A DNA stretch of 31,503 bases from JAPHSX01 sp050298555 (GCA_050298555.1 JBNKUL010000003.1:1-31503), one strand, 5' to 3'. Positions 1 to 7,698 are shown, counted from the first letter of the stretch. The notes: a model not told the origin generated them from the sequence alone. Translations and numbers: made by a program.

Positions 1-3000
1 GGGTTAGGGAGGGGGTGCGATGCGGACACCACCCCTTGCCTCGAAATCCTCGGCGCCACCGAGCACAACCTGAAGGATGTCGACATCAGGATCCCGCTCG
101 GCCACATGGTCACCCTCACCGGGGTCTCCGGCTCGGGCAAGTCGACCCTGGTGCAGGATGTACTGTTCAATGCGCTGTCGAAAATAAAGGGCAGGCCCGA
201 GGAGATCCCGGGGGCGCACCAGGCGATCATCGGCCACGAACTGGTCGACGACGTGGTGATGCTGGACCAGGCCCCCATCGGCAAGAGTTCGCGCTCCAAC
301 CCGGTGAGCTACGTCGGCGCCTGGGATGCGATCCGCAAGCGCTTCGCCAACAGCAAACTGTCAAAGGAGCGCGGCTACAAACCCGGCACCTTCAGCTTCA
401 ACTCCGGCAACGGCCGCTGCCCCACCTGCAACGGCTCCGGCTTCGAGCACGTGGAGATGCAGTTCCTCTCCGACGTCTACCTGCGCTGCCCCGACTGCAA
501 CGGCAAGCGCTACCGCAACGAAATCCTCGAGGTGAAGGTGGGTGGCAAGTCGGTGGCCGACATCCTCGAGCTCACCGTCACCGAGGCGCTGCAGTTCTTT
601 AAGGACGAAAAGGATATTCACAGGGTACTGGAACCGCTGCAGGCGGTCGGCCTCTCCTACCTGCGCCTTGGCCAGCCGGTGCCCACCCTATCAGGTGGTG
701 AGGCGCAGCGCCTCAAGCTGGCCGGTTACCTCGCCAAGACCGGCTCACGCAAACGCAACAATGAGAAGCTGCTGTTCCTGCTCGACGAGCCGACCACCGG
801 CCTCCACTTCGCCGACATCGCGGTGCTGCTGAAGGCGCTGCGCCGCCTGCTGCGCGTCGGCCACTCGCTGCTGATCATCGAACACAACCTCGATGTGATT
901 CGTGCCTCCGACTGGCTTATCGACCTCGGGCCCGAGGGGGGCGACGGCGGCGGCGAGCTGGTGTGCGAGGGGAGACCCGAAGAGGTGGCACAACACCCCA
1001 GCAGCCACACCGGCAGGGTGTTGCGCGACTACGATGCATCTTTGGCCGCTGTAGGAGCGGCGCCCTCGCCGCGAACAAATCTGCCATCGACCATTCGGCC
1101 CGAGGGCGGGCCTCCTACAACAAAAACCAAACCCAACGCCATCGAGATCGTCCACGCCCGCGAGCACAACCTGAAAAACGTCTCGCTGGCGATCCCGCGC
1201 GAGAAGTTCACCGTCATCACCGGCGTCTCCGGCTCGGGCAAGTCGACCATCGCCTTCGACATCCTCTTCAACGAGGGCCAGCGCCGCTACCTCGAATCGC
1301 TCAACGCCTACGCACGCCAGTTCGTGCAGCCCGCCTCGCGTCCCGAGGTCGACGCGGTATTCGGCATCCCGCCCACCGTCGCCATCGAGCAGCGCACCAG
1401 CCGCGGCGGGCGCAAGAGCACCGTCGGCACCCTGACCGAGATCCACCACTTCCTGCGCCTGCTGTTCGTCAAACTGGGCGTGCAGTACTGCCCCGAGTGC
1501 CAGGTGCCGATCGAGCCGCAGTCGCGCGATGCGATCCTCGCCCACCTGATGAGCGACTACCGCGGCAAGAAGGTCGCCCTCCTCGCCCCGCTGGTGGTCA
1601 ACCGCAAGGGGATCTACAAGGAGCTGGCGCAGTGGGCCGACCGCAAGGGCTACCCCCTGCTGCGCGTCGACGGCGAACCGCTGCCCACCGCCGACTGGCC
1701 GGTGCTGGACCGCTACCGCGAACACAATATCGACCTGCCGGTGGGCGAGGTCTCCGTCAGGCCGGAAAATGAAGACGAGGTCAAACAGCTGCTCGACGCC
1801 GCGCTCGACCACGGCAAGGGGACGGTGCGCATCGCCCTGGTGAAACGCGGCGGCGACTGGGGGGAGGAGCACCACTTCTCCACCCACCGCACCTGCCCCA
1901 GCTGCGGCACCGGTTTCGAAGAGCCCGACCCGCGCCTCTTCTCCTACAACTCCAGGCACGGCTGGTGCGAAAGCTGCTACGGCACCGGCACGGTGCTGCC
2001 CGGCTTCGATGCCGAGCAGAGCGGCGAGGAGGGGGAGTGGCTCGATAGTGATGGCGAGACGGAGACCTGCCCAAGCTGTAACGGCGCGCGCCTTAACGAC
2101 GAGGCTCTGGCGGTCTACTTCCACGACTGGAATATCGCCGACTACGCCGCCTGCCCGGTGGAGGAGGCGCTGCCAATATTCAGCTCACTGCAGCTCAACA
2201 AACGCGAACGGGCGATCGGCCAGGACGTGGTGAGCGAGATCACCGCGCGGCTGGAGTTCCTCAAGGAGGTCGGCCTCGGCTACCTCACCCTGGACCGCGC
2301 CGCCCCCACCCTCTCCGGTGGCGAGGCGCAACGGATTAGACTGGCGGCCCAGCTCGGCTCCAACCTGCGCGGCGTCTGCTACATCCTCGACGAGCCGACC
2401 ATCGGACTCCACCCGCGCGACAACACCCTGTTGCTTAACACCCTGAAAAAACTCGAGGGCAAGGGCAACACCATCGTGGTGGTGGAACACGACGAGGAGA
2501 CCATCCGCAGCGCCGAGCACGTGATCGACATCGGCCCCGGTGCCGGGGTGCGCGGTGGCGAGGTGATCCACACCGGCACGGTGAAGCAGCTGGAGAAGAA
2601 CAAGCAGTCACTTACCGGCCAGTTCCTCGCCAACCCGTTGCAACATCCTTTGTTTGAGCCGCGTGAAATAGATAGTGAAAATGCCATCCAAATCAGAGGC
2701 GCTAACCTTAACAACCTCAAGCAGGTCGATATCGACATCCCGCTGCAGCGGCTGGTCTGCGTCAGCGGCGTCTCCGGCTCCGGCAAGTCGACGCTGGTGC
2801 GCGAGGTGATGGTGAAGTCCCTGAAGAGCCTGGTCGGCCGCGCCGGCAAAAAGGGGCGCATCGCCAACGACCACTACCACGGCTGCGACAAGCTCGACGG
2901 CTGGCAGGCGATCCAACGCGTGCTGGAGGTGGACCAGACCCCCATCGGCAAGACCCCGCGCTCCTGCCCCGCCACCTACGTCGGCTTCTGGGACGAGATC

Positions 3001-3711
3001 CGCAAGCTCTATGCACAAACGGAAGATGCCCGCATCCACGGCTGGAAGGCCAACCGCTTCTCCTTCAACACCGGCGGCGGCCGCTGCGAGAGCTGCGGCG
3101 GCCAGGGGATGACCCGCGTCGAGATGTCCTTCCTCCCCGACGTGAAGACCCTGTGCGAGTCGTGCCACGGCGCCCGCTTCAACCCCGAGACCCTGGCGCT
3201 GAAATACCGCGACAGGTCGATCGGCGACGTGCTGGCGATGAGCGTCGACGAAGCGGTGGAGTTCTTCGAACACCACCCCAAGGTCCACCACCCGCTGCAA
3301 CTGCTTCAGGCGGTCGGCCTCGGTTACCTCACCCTGGGCCAGCAATCCCCCACCCTCTCCGGCGGCGAGGCGCAGCGTATCAAGCTGGTGACCGAGCTCT
3401 CCAAGGCCAGACCCAACGCCCGCACCTTCACCCCCACCCTCTACGTACTGGACGAACCCACCGTCGGCCTGCACATGGCCGACGTGGAGAAACTGATCCG
3501 CGTGCTGCACCAGCTGGTCGACGCCGGCCACTCGGTGGTGGTGATCGAGCACAACCTCGATGTCATTGCCGAGGCCGACTGGTGTATCGACATGGGACCC
3601 GAGGGGGGCGATGCCGGGGGTGAGGTGGTGGTTGAGGGGGTGCCGGGGGAGCTGGTTAGGGGGTGGAAGCGGTCGGAGACTGGGGGGGCTTTGAGGGGGT
3701 TCCTCAAGTAG
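1..3711 (+). CDS. uvrA: Tandem-duplicated UvrA-family excinuclease ATPase (5' truncated)
   Basis: UvrA is the damage-sensing ABC-type ATPase of nucleotide excision repair. The frame is open from base 1, and residues before the first Met (CLEILGATEHNL...) already read as UvrA, so the start lies upstream of the window. The visible part holds a UvrA C-terminal half, a linker, then a complete second UvrA. There are three Walker A motifs (SGSGKST near nt 130, 1235 and 2775) and three LSGGEAQR signatures at 688-711, 2311-2334 and 3355-3378. CxxC zinc-binding pairs occur in each half (CPTC/CPDC, CPEC/CPSC/CESC, CESC/CESC). A normal UvrA is about 940 residues; over 1200 codons are visible, so the full protein is probably about twice normal length with four ATPase sites. 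Such long forms occur in proteobacteria beside an ordinary UvrA; their exact role is unclear. The linker contains a REP-type repeat pair. The gene ends at TAG 3709-3711 and no clear terminator follows. Confidence 0.93.
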   Translation, partial: GLGRGCDADTTPCLEILGATEHNLKDVDIRIPLGHMVTLTGVSGSGKSTLVQDVLFNALSKIKGRPEEIPGAHQAIIGHELVDDVVMLDQAPIGKSSRSNPVSYVGAWDAIRKRFANSKLSKERGYKPGTFSFNSGNGRCPTCNGSGFEHVEMQFLSDVYLRCPDCNGKRYRNEILEVKVGGKSVADILELTVTEALQFFKDEKDIHRVLEPLQAVGLSYLRLGQPVPTLSGGEAQRLKLAGYLAKTGSRKRNNEKLLFLLDEPTTGLHFADIAVLLKALRRLLRVGHSLLIIEHNLDVIRASDWLIDLGPEGGDGGGELVCEGRPEEVAQHPSSHTGRVLRDYDASLAAVGAAPSPRTNLPSTIRPEGGPPTTKTKPNAIEIVHAREHNLKNVSLAIPREKFTVITGVSGSGKSTIAFDILFNEGQRRYLESLNAYARQFVQPASRPEVDAVFGIPPTVAIEQRTSRGGRKSTVGTLTEIHHFLRLLFVKLGVQYCPECQVPIEPQSRDAILAHLMSDYRGKKVALLAPLVVNRKGIYKELAQWADRKGYPLLRVDGEPLPTADWPVLDRYREHNIDLPVGEVSVRPENEDEVKQLLDAALDHGKGTVRIALVKRGGDWGEEHHFSTHRTCPSCGTGFEEPDPRLFSYNSRHGWCESCYGTGTVLPGFDAEQSGEEGEWLDSDGETETCPSCNGARLNDEALAVYFHDWNIADYAACPVEEALPIFSSLQLNKRERAIGQDVVSEITARLEFLKEVGLGYLTLDRAAPTLSGGEAQRIRLAAQLGSNLRGVCYILDEPTIGLHPRDNTLLLNTLKKLEGKGNTIVVVEHDEETIRSAEHVIDIGPGAGVRGGEVIHTGTVKQLEKNKQSLTGQFLANPLQHPLFEPREIDSENAIQIRGANLNNLKQVDIDIPLQRLVCVSGVSGSGKSTLVREVMVKSLKSLVGRAGKKGRIANDHYHGCDKLDGWQAIQRVLEVDQTPIGKTPRSCPATYVGFWDEIRKLYAQTEDARIHGWKANRFSFNTGGGRCESCGGQGMTRVEMSFLPDVKTLCESCHGARFNPETLALKYRDRSIGDVLAMSVDEAVEFFEHHPKVHHPLQLLQAVGLGYLTLGQQSPTLSGGEAQRIKLVTELSKARPNARTFTPTLYVLDEPTVGLHMADVEKLIRVLHQLVDAGHSVVVIEHNLDVIAEADWCIDMGPEGGDAGGEVVVEGVPGELVRGWKRSETGGALRGFLK
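1050..1119. repeat. REP/BIME-like inverted repeat pair inside the uvrA reading frame
   Basis: TGTAGGAG at 1050-1057 and its exact complement CTCCTACA at 1112-1119 head two facing REP-like units. Each unit also contains its own GC hairpin around the same CCCT loop: CGGCG/CGCCG on the left, and GGCCCG/CGGGCC on the right when read from its own head. The stems differ but both pair, which indicates selection on structure. The GTAGGAGCGG head is the hallmark of REP elements common in Pseudomonas and relatives. The repeat is read in frame as a Pro/Gly/Thr-rich linker between the UvrA units, with no stop codon. Confidence 0.75.
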
Positions 3712-3742
3712 CTGTCTCACCAGACTGGGCAGGTACTAGGCG

Positions 3743-3748
3743 TATAAT
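3743..3748 (+). promoter_or_regulatory. Probable -10 element for the vapB-like gene
   Basis: A perfect TATAAT at 3743-3748 lies 39 bases before the likely start codon at 3787. The only -35 candidate is CAGACT at 3721-3726, a 3/6 match with a 16-base spacer, so the -10 carries most of the evidence. TA operons are usually autorepressed by the antitoxin; no convincing operator palindrome is visible here. Confidence 0.45.
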
Positions 3749-3786
3749 ATACAGCAAGGTCATAATTCAACATGCGAGGTTTCCCC

Positions 3787-4008
3787 ATGAGGACCTTCGT
3801 CGATTTTCCCGAGCAGCAACTCGAGGCGCTTAAAAGCCTCGGTGAGCAGGAGGGCCTCTCCCGCACCGAGCTTATGCGCCGTGCCGTTGCCGAATACCTC
3901 ACCCGTCACCAGGGGAAGGCAGGGGAGCCCGCATTCGGCCTGTGGCGTCATCAGCCACGCCACAGTATGGGTTATCAGGATGAGCTGCGCGAAGAGTGGG
4001 ACAAGTGA
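3787..4008 (+). CDS. vapB: VapB-like ribbon-helix-helix antitoxin
   Basis: This is a 73-residue protein beginning MRTFVDFPEQQLEAL and continuing with LSRTELMRRAVAEYL. That is the N-terminal strand plus two helices of a CopG/ribbon-helix-helix DNA-binding antitoxin. The tail (FGLWRH...YQDELREEWDK) matches the toxin-wrapping C-terminus of VapB-type antitoxins. I chose the Met at 3787 because a GAGG ribosome-binding site at 3776-3779 sits 7 bases upstream and the family begins with this strand; an in-frame ATG at 3772 is less likely. Known members bind the operon promoter and neutralise a PIN-domain RNase. The stop codon overlaps the start of the next frame as GTGA, the usual coupling to vapC, but the toxin here is only a remnant. 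Confidence 0.8.
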   Translation: MRTFVDFPEQQLEALKSLGEQEGLSRTELMRRAVAEYLTRHQGKAGEPAFGLWRHQPRHSMGYQDELREEWDK

Positions 4009-4130
4009 AGGCGCTGCCCGACGCCATAATCTGGGCCACTGCAAGGAGTGAAAGAGCCCTGCTGGTGAGCCGGAATAGCAAGGACTTTCCACCCGATGCG
4101 CCGGGGGTGCGGATGCCTTATGAGGTTTAG
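4005..4130 (+). pseudogene. vapC: VapC PIN-domain toxin remnant, N-terminal part deleted
   Basis: A GTG overlapping the antitoxin stop opens a 41-codon frame containing LPDAIIWATARSERALLVSRNSKDFP and ending APGVRMPYEV. This matches the C-terminal part of a VapC PIN-domain ribonuclease, including the conserved PDAIIWATAR helix and the TRNTKDF-like motif. A complete VapC is about 130 residues and starts with a DTN motif. Here only about three residues precede the C-terminal block, so roughly 90 residues, including the first catalytic acids, are missing. The original start region appears fused in frame to the C-terminal end by an internal deletion. It cannot be an active nuclease; a residual antitoxin-binding role is conceivable but speculative. 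Confidence 0.72.
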
Positions 4131-4145
4131 GTGAGGATTTTGGCG

Positions 4146-4298
4146 ATGACAAAGCATTCTAAACACTACAGCCATAGACAAGTAATGAAGATCGCCAGGA
4201 TGCAGGCAATGGTGAGTGAGGGCCTGGAAAGCGGTGAAGGAAAGCGAAGCATGGAGGCACTGCGTCAGGCAGCCATGAAAAGGGCACTGGGCAGATAG
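4146..4298 (+). CDS. Small ParD-like orphan ORF
   Basis: A 50-codon frame reads MTKHSKHYSHRQVMKIARMQ, then AMVSEGLESGEGKRSMEALR and QAAMKRALGR. The middle (EGLESG...SMEALRQAAMKRA) resembles the C-terminal toxin-binding tail of ParD-type antitoxins (EGLxSGxxxxxxxEAIxxEArRR). The N-terminal ribbon-helix-helix half is absent, so it may be a decayed antitoxin rather than a functional gene. A weak GAGG at 4132-4135 precedes the ATG by 10 bases. It shares the frame of the VapC remnant just upstream, separated by one TAG. No toxin partner follows. The assignment rests on pattern resemblance only. Confidence 0.35.
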   Translation: MTKHSKHYSHRQVMKIARMQAMVSEGLESGEGKRSMEALRQAAMKRALGR

Positions 4299-4310
4299 GG
4301 AGTCGGGGCA

Positions 4311-4368
4311 AAAGGCAAGACCTGACCCCGTTTTGTGCCAAAGGCAAGACCTGATCCCGTTTTGTGCC
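4311..4368. repeat. 29-bp tandem direct repeat (two copies)
   Basis: Two head-to-tail 29-base copies occupy 4311-4339 and 4340-4368 and differ at one base (GACCCC versus GATCCC). The core AGACCTGACCCCGTTTTG resembles short sequences I associate with RAYT/IS200-like transposase surroundings in gammaproteobacteria. That association is from memory and unverified. The repeat ends 34 bases before the helicase-nuclease start codon, at the left edge of a lower-GC segment. Confidence 0.8.
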
Positions 4369-4402
4369 AATTAGTCACGCTGAACAGAGATAAGGGAAGC
4401 AA

Positions 4403-7126
4403 ATGCAAATCGCATCAATAACAGCAGAAGGATTCGATGAATTCATCAAGAGGACTCTAGCCAGTTGGAACATTGAGACGCTAACGGACATTCAGCAGCG
4501 AGCTGTAGAAGCTGGTGTCGTGGAAGGTCAAAGCATGATAGTCAGTGCGCCCACGTCCTCTGGAAAGACACTTGTTGGTGAGCTGGCGGCGTTGGCAGGC
4601 ATACGGAACGGCAAACGGATCATCTATCTCGTTTCCCACAAGGCGCTTGCCGATCAGAAGTACCTGGACTTTCGACAGAGATTTGGCGAGGAAGCAAATT
4701 CCTCATTGGCTTCAGTTGGACTTAGTACGGGTGACCGTGATGAAGGGGATGTTGATGCCCAGTTCACGGTTGCGACCTACGAAAAAGCACTGGGCTTGCT
4801 GTTGGCAGGGCAACTTCGACCGAGGAACGCGGTGGTCATTGCCGACGAACTCCAGATTCTTCGGGAGGAAGGCCGTGGCCCTGAAATTGAAACCTTATGT
4901 TCGGCGCTTCGACAGCGAGGTATTGGTCAATTCATCGCATTAACCGCCACGGTGGAAAACGCTGATGACTTAGCTGGATGGATGGAATGCAAACTGGTTT
5001 CAAGCAGTCACCGCGACGTTCCCCTTCATCAAGAAATCTGGTTAAACGGACAAGCTTATCGGACAACTTTTGGCCAAGAAGAAGGTAAACTGGTTGACGT
5101 TGGCGGTATAGCACCCTCCAGTGTTGAAGACGTCGTTTCCCGACTATTAGATCTGGGCCGAGGCCCAGTATTGGTATTCACCGAATCTCGACGTGAGGCG
5201 ACAGATCTGGCTGAGTCCTTTTCGAGGAGCCGCCCAAAGCAACATCGTGGTATTGAGCTTTCAAACCAACTAGATCTGTTCTCTGAGCCAACTGAATCAT
5301 CTAATAGCCTACGGCAGAATGCAGAGCGGCATGTAACTTTTCATACGGCTGATCTTTCACCGCAAGAGAGGCAGGTTATCGAACGCGGAATTCTCGAAGG
5401 AGACATCGATGTTTGTTTCGCAACGACGACACTTGCGGCAGGAGTGAACTTCCCCTTCCGTTCTATAGTATTTTGGAAATTGACTTACCAATGGGGGGAT
5501 CGAGCAGGTAGCCGGATTGCACGGTGGGACTATAGGAACATGTCTGGCCGGGCGGGTCGCCTGAACATGCATCCTGACGGATTTGCCGTGATTCTTCCTC
5601 GAAGTCAGGTGGAATTGGAGCATGCTAAGAATATCGTCCTCCCAGAGAACGACCGACTTGATTCTCGATACTTTTCAATTGGACTGAGAAAAACGGTATT
5701 GGCTCTAATTTCTGCTGGGCTAGCGAACAGCATTGAAACCATTATGGGCTTTTTCCAGAATACGCTGTATTGGTATCAAACTCTTGAGACTAATCCAGTC
5801 AAGCTTCACGCACTGGAATCAAAGACCCGCGAGGCAATTGAATGGTTGCTTGGTCATAAGCTTATCAGCACCGATGAGCTAGAACTTCTTATAACACCAT
5901 TTGGTGCAGCAACCGCATCTACAGGTCTACTGCCGGACACGGCTGTTCAATTTGCTAACCTTCTGGTCAATCAACGTGAGCGGCTAGAGGTTGCCTTTGA
6001 AGATGCCATACCTGGATTGATACATGTTGCTGTATCTAGCGAAGAGTTTATAGGTGAAAATCGAACTCGGTACTTGACGTATCAGCCTCAGGAATATGAG
6101 TCGGTATCGTTCCTTCGAGGTCTGAATTTACTGTCCCATTTGGATGCGACAAATGTCCAAGTTGCCCAGTGCGCCCACGCGGTACTTCTCTTTGCCCAAG
6201 GTGAACAGGAACGGAAAATATCCCACCGAACGAAGGTATCATCCGGACAAATACATCGTCTTTCGAACGACGTTGCATGGGTGCTGGATGGTTTACAAAA
6301 ACTATCATGTGTACCTGAATTCAATTGCTCTCAAAATATGACCAACCATTTGGCTATGCTTTCTCGCACGGTTCGATGGGGGGCTCCTGTTGAGGCTTTG
6401 GATGTGTTGCGAGTCGCGCATAGGCACCAAGTTCCCGGGTTGGGGCGGCAACGGGCGATGGCGTTGGTCGCACAAGGTATAACAACACTGAAAGACGTTT
6501 TGGCTAGCGGCATGGATGCGCTGTCAACAATCCTTCGACACCCCACACGCGCTGAAGCACTAATAGAGGCAGTTTCTTCCTTAGCTGGTGTGAACGAGGA
6601 TCGATTGAAGAACGCACACGTGCGAGTCGCACAATCAGTTGGGGTAGACGAGTTGGTCGATGACTGTGACACAAAGTATGACACAGACTATGAGACTGCT
6701 GTTGCGGCTCTCTTAAGGCAAGAAACCTCATGGATCGTCACTGAGGTGGATGACGGAAAACGCCAAAACGTCCCTGATTTGATGGTCAAACTGGGTGAAA
6801 TTACGGTTATTATTGAATGTAAGACGACCCAGAAGAGAAACCCCTTGATCGGGAAGGAAGATGCATGGGCCGTGCTTCAGAAAGCGGCAGATTTCGATCC
6901 TGCCTACAAACGCGTAACGCTCGGAAAACCCCATTTCGATGAAACCTGTAAGAAGAAGGTTGCTGGAGCGCATGACATCACCCTCATTGAGCATACTGTG
7001 TTCATAGAAGGTGTTCTGCGAGTTCTACTTGGCTCTGTTAGTGCACAGGACTTCCTAGAATGGTTAAGTCAGCCTGGCTTGAGTGATTTACAACGCCTGG
7101 GTGGGAAACCAACGTATCAGGAGTAA
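4403..7126 (+). CDS. Ski2/Hel308-like helicase fused to C-terminal PD-(D/E)XK nuclease
   Basis: This 907-residue protein opens with a superfamily 2 helicase core: Q-like motif near 28-34, Walker A APTSSGKT at 49-56, motif II DELQ at 148-151, motif III TAT near 181-183, motif IV VLVFTESRRE near 256, motif V TTTLAAGVNFP at 341-351 and motif VI MSGRAGR at 380-386. The GVNFP and SGRAGR forms are typical of Ski2/Hel308 helicases. A helix-hairpin-helix VPGLGRQRAMALVAQGI near 673-690 matches Hel308 domain 4. The C-terminus has PD at 791-792 and ECK at 805-807, a PD-(D/E)XK nuclease signature. An AGGGA ribosome-binding site at 4393-4397 supports the start. Hand-counted sample lines are near 48% G+C, against clearly higher neighbours, suggesting transfer. 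It stands alone between toxin-antitoxin debris and tfoX. A helicase-nuclease fusion in this setting suggests DNA repair or anti-phage defence; the substrate is unknown. Confidence 0.85.
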   Translation: MQIASITAEGFDEFIKRTLASWNIETLTDIQQRAVEAGVVEGQSMIVSAPTSSGKTLVGELAALAGIRNGKRIIYLVSHKALADQKYLDFRQRFGEEANSSLASVGLSTGDRDEGDVDAQFTVATYEKALGLLLAGQLRPRNAVVIADELQILREEGRGPEIETLCSALRQRGIGQFIALTATVENADDLAGWMECKLVSSSHRDVPLHQEIWLNGQAYRTTFGQEEGKLVDVGGIAPSSVEDVVSRLLDLGRGPVLVFTESRREATDLAESFSRSRPKQHRGIELSNQLDLFSEPTESSNSLRQNAERHVTFHTADLSPQERQVIERGILEGDIDVCFATTTLAAGVNFPFRSIVFWKLTYQWGDRAGSRIARWDYRNMSGRAGRLNMHPDGFAVILPRSQVELEHAKNIVLPENDRLDSRYFSIGLRKTVLALISAGLANSIETIMGFFQNTLYWYQTLETNPVKLHALESKTREAIEWLLGHKLISTDELELLITPFGAATASTGLLPDTAVQFANLLVNQRERLEVAFEDAIPGLIHVAVSSEEFIGENRTRYLTYQPQEYESVSFLRGLNLLSHLDATNVQVAQCAHAVLLFAQGEQERKISHRTKVSSGQIHRLSNDVAWVLDGLQKLSCVPEFNCSQNMTNHLAMLSRTVRWGAPVEALDVLRVAHRHQVPGLGRQRAMALVAQGITTLKDVLASGMDALSTILRHPTRAEALIEAVSSLAGVNEDRLKNAHVRVAQSVGVDELVDDCDTKYDTDYETAVAALLRQETSWIVTEVDDGKRQNVPDLMVKLGEITVIIECKTTQKRNPLIGKEDAWAVLQKAADFDPAYKRVTLGKPHFDETCKKKVAGAHDITLIEHTVFIEGVLRVLLGSVSAQDFLEWLSQPGLSDLQRLGGKPTYQE

Positions 7127-7152
7127 GAATAGAAGGGGAGCCGTGAAACGGA

Positions 7153-7177
7153 ATAATAGGGGACAGACCACGATTTT
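7153..7177. repeat. Transposase-associated-type motif on the right flank of the helicase gene
   Basis: The sequence AGGGGACAGACCACGATTTT resembles a short phrase I recall as common around RAYT/IS200-like transposases in gammaproteobacterial genomes. It lies about 30 bases after the helicase-nuclease stop codon. With the different repeat at 4311-4368 it brackets that gene. No transposase is present, and only one copy occurs here, so the assignment is from memory. Confidence 0.35.
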
Positions 7178-7220
7178 CCACACAGGGGATGCGAAAGAGA
7201 TAGTCAGCACGGCATATTAG

Positions 7221-7553
7221 CTACTTCCCTGCCCTCAACGCCGTTTCCAAGGCAATACCCACCCAACGCTGCAACACCTCCTCGTCCTCAAGCACACCGG
7301 CGGGAACCGACCAGAAGTTCATTCGGCTCATCTTCCCCTTCGCCTCATAGGTAAAGCGCTCGCCGCCTTCTTGCTGGTAAATGCCCTCGCTCTCACTGTC
7401 GCCCTTGAGGTAAAGGCCATCGTCGGAGGCGATGGCAAAGAAGAGCCCGTCGCTGTAGAAACCGGCGCCGCCGAACATCTTTCGGACATAGAGCTGCGGC
7501 AGCCATTCCAGTTGTTCCTTTAGATACTCCAGATACTCATCACTGATCGCCAT
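7221..7553 (-). CDS. TfoX N-terminal-domain protein
   Basis: This 110-residue protein contains YVRKMFGGAGFYSDGLFFAI followed by LYLKGD and an aromatic-rich ERFTYEAKGKMSRMNFWSVP. That is the pattern of the TfoX/Sxy N-terminal domain. Full TfoX (about 200 residues) promotes competence gene expression with CRP. This protein has only the N-terminal domain, as do many stand-alone homologues whose role is unknown. It points leftward, tail-to-tail with the helicase-nuclease gene, and shares its upstream region with the divergent lipoprotein gene. Confidence 0.85.
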   Translation of the reverse strand: MAISDEYLEYLKEQLEWLPQLYVRKMFGGAGFYSDGLFFAIASDDGLYLKGDSESEGIYQQEGGERFTYEAKGKMSRMNFWSVPAGVLEDEEVLQRWVGIALETALRAGK

Positions 7554-7655
7554 AACGCTGTCACCCTATTCTGCCTGAGATATACCTTTACCACGCTGCT
7601 ACTGACAGCAGCATTAATCGGACACAGCTTTATATCGCCAATAATCCGTGCTACA

Positions 7656-7661
7656 TATAAT
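7656..7661 (+). promoter_or_regulatory. Probable -10 element for the lipoprotein gene
   Basis: A perfect TATAAT at 7656-7661 lies 38 bases before the ATG at 7699. No good -35 hexamer is seen at 16-18 bases upstream. A 6-bp hairpin (GCTGCT 7595-7600 with AGCAGC 7607-7612) lies further upstream in the same divergent intergenic region. Confidence 0.4.
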
Positions 7662-7698
7662 GCTATGTTTCGTGAATATACGGTACCTGGAGGGTCTG

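Noticed and set aside
745..2124. Long open frame (459 codons) on the minus strand opposite uvrA
   Set aside because: GC-rich coding DNA opens antisense frames; the translation is low-complexity Ala/Val/Gly-rich with no recognisable domain, while the plus strand encodes clear UvrA motifs.
2608..3720. Second long minus-strand frame (370 codons) opposite uvrA
   Set aside because: Same reason: it mirrors UvrA codons and has no family signature.
3975..4370. Minus-strand frame of 131 codons covering the TA remnants and tandem repeat
   Set aside because: Its start lies in the 29-bp repeat and it reads through the antitoxin and VapC remnant in antisense; similar repeat-derived frames are commonly misannotated.
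4300..4370. CRISPR array possibility at the tandem repeat
   Set aside because: Only two directly abutting copies with no spacer; no cas genes in the window.
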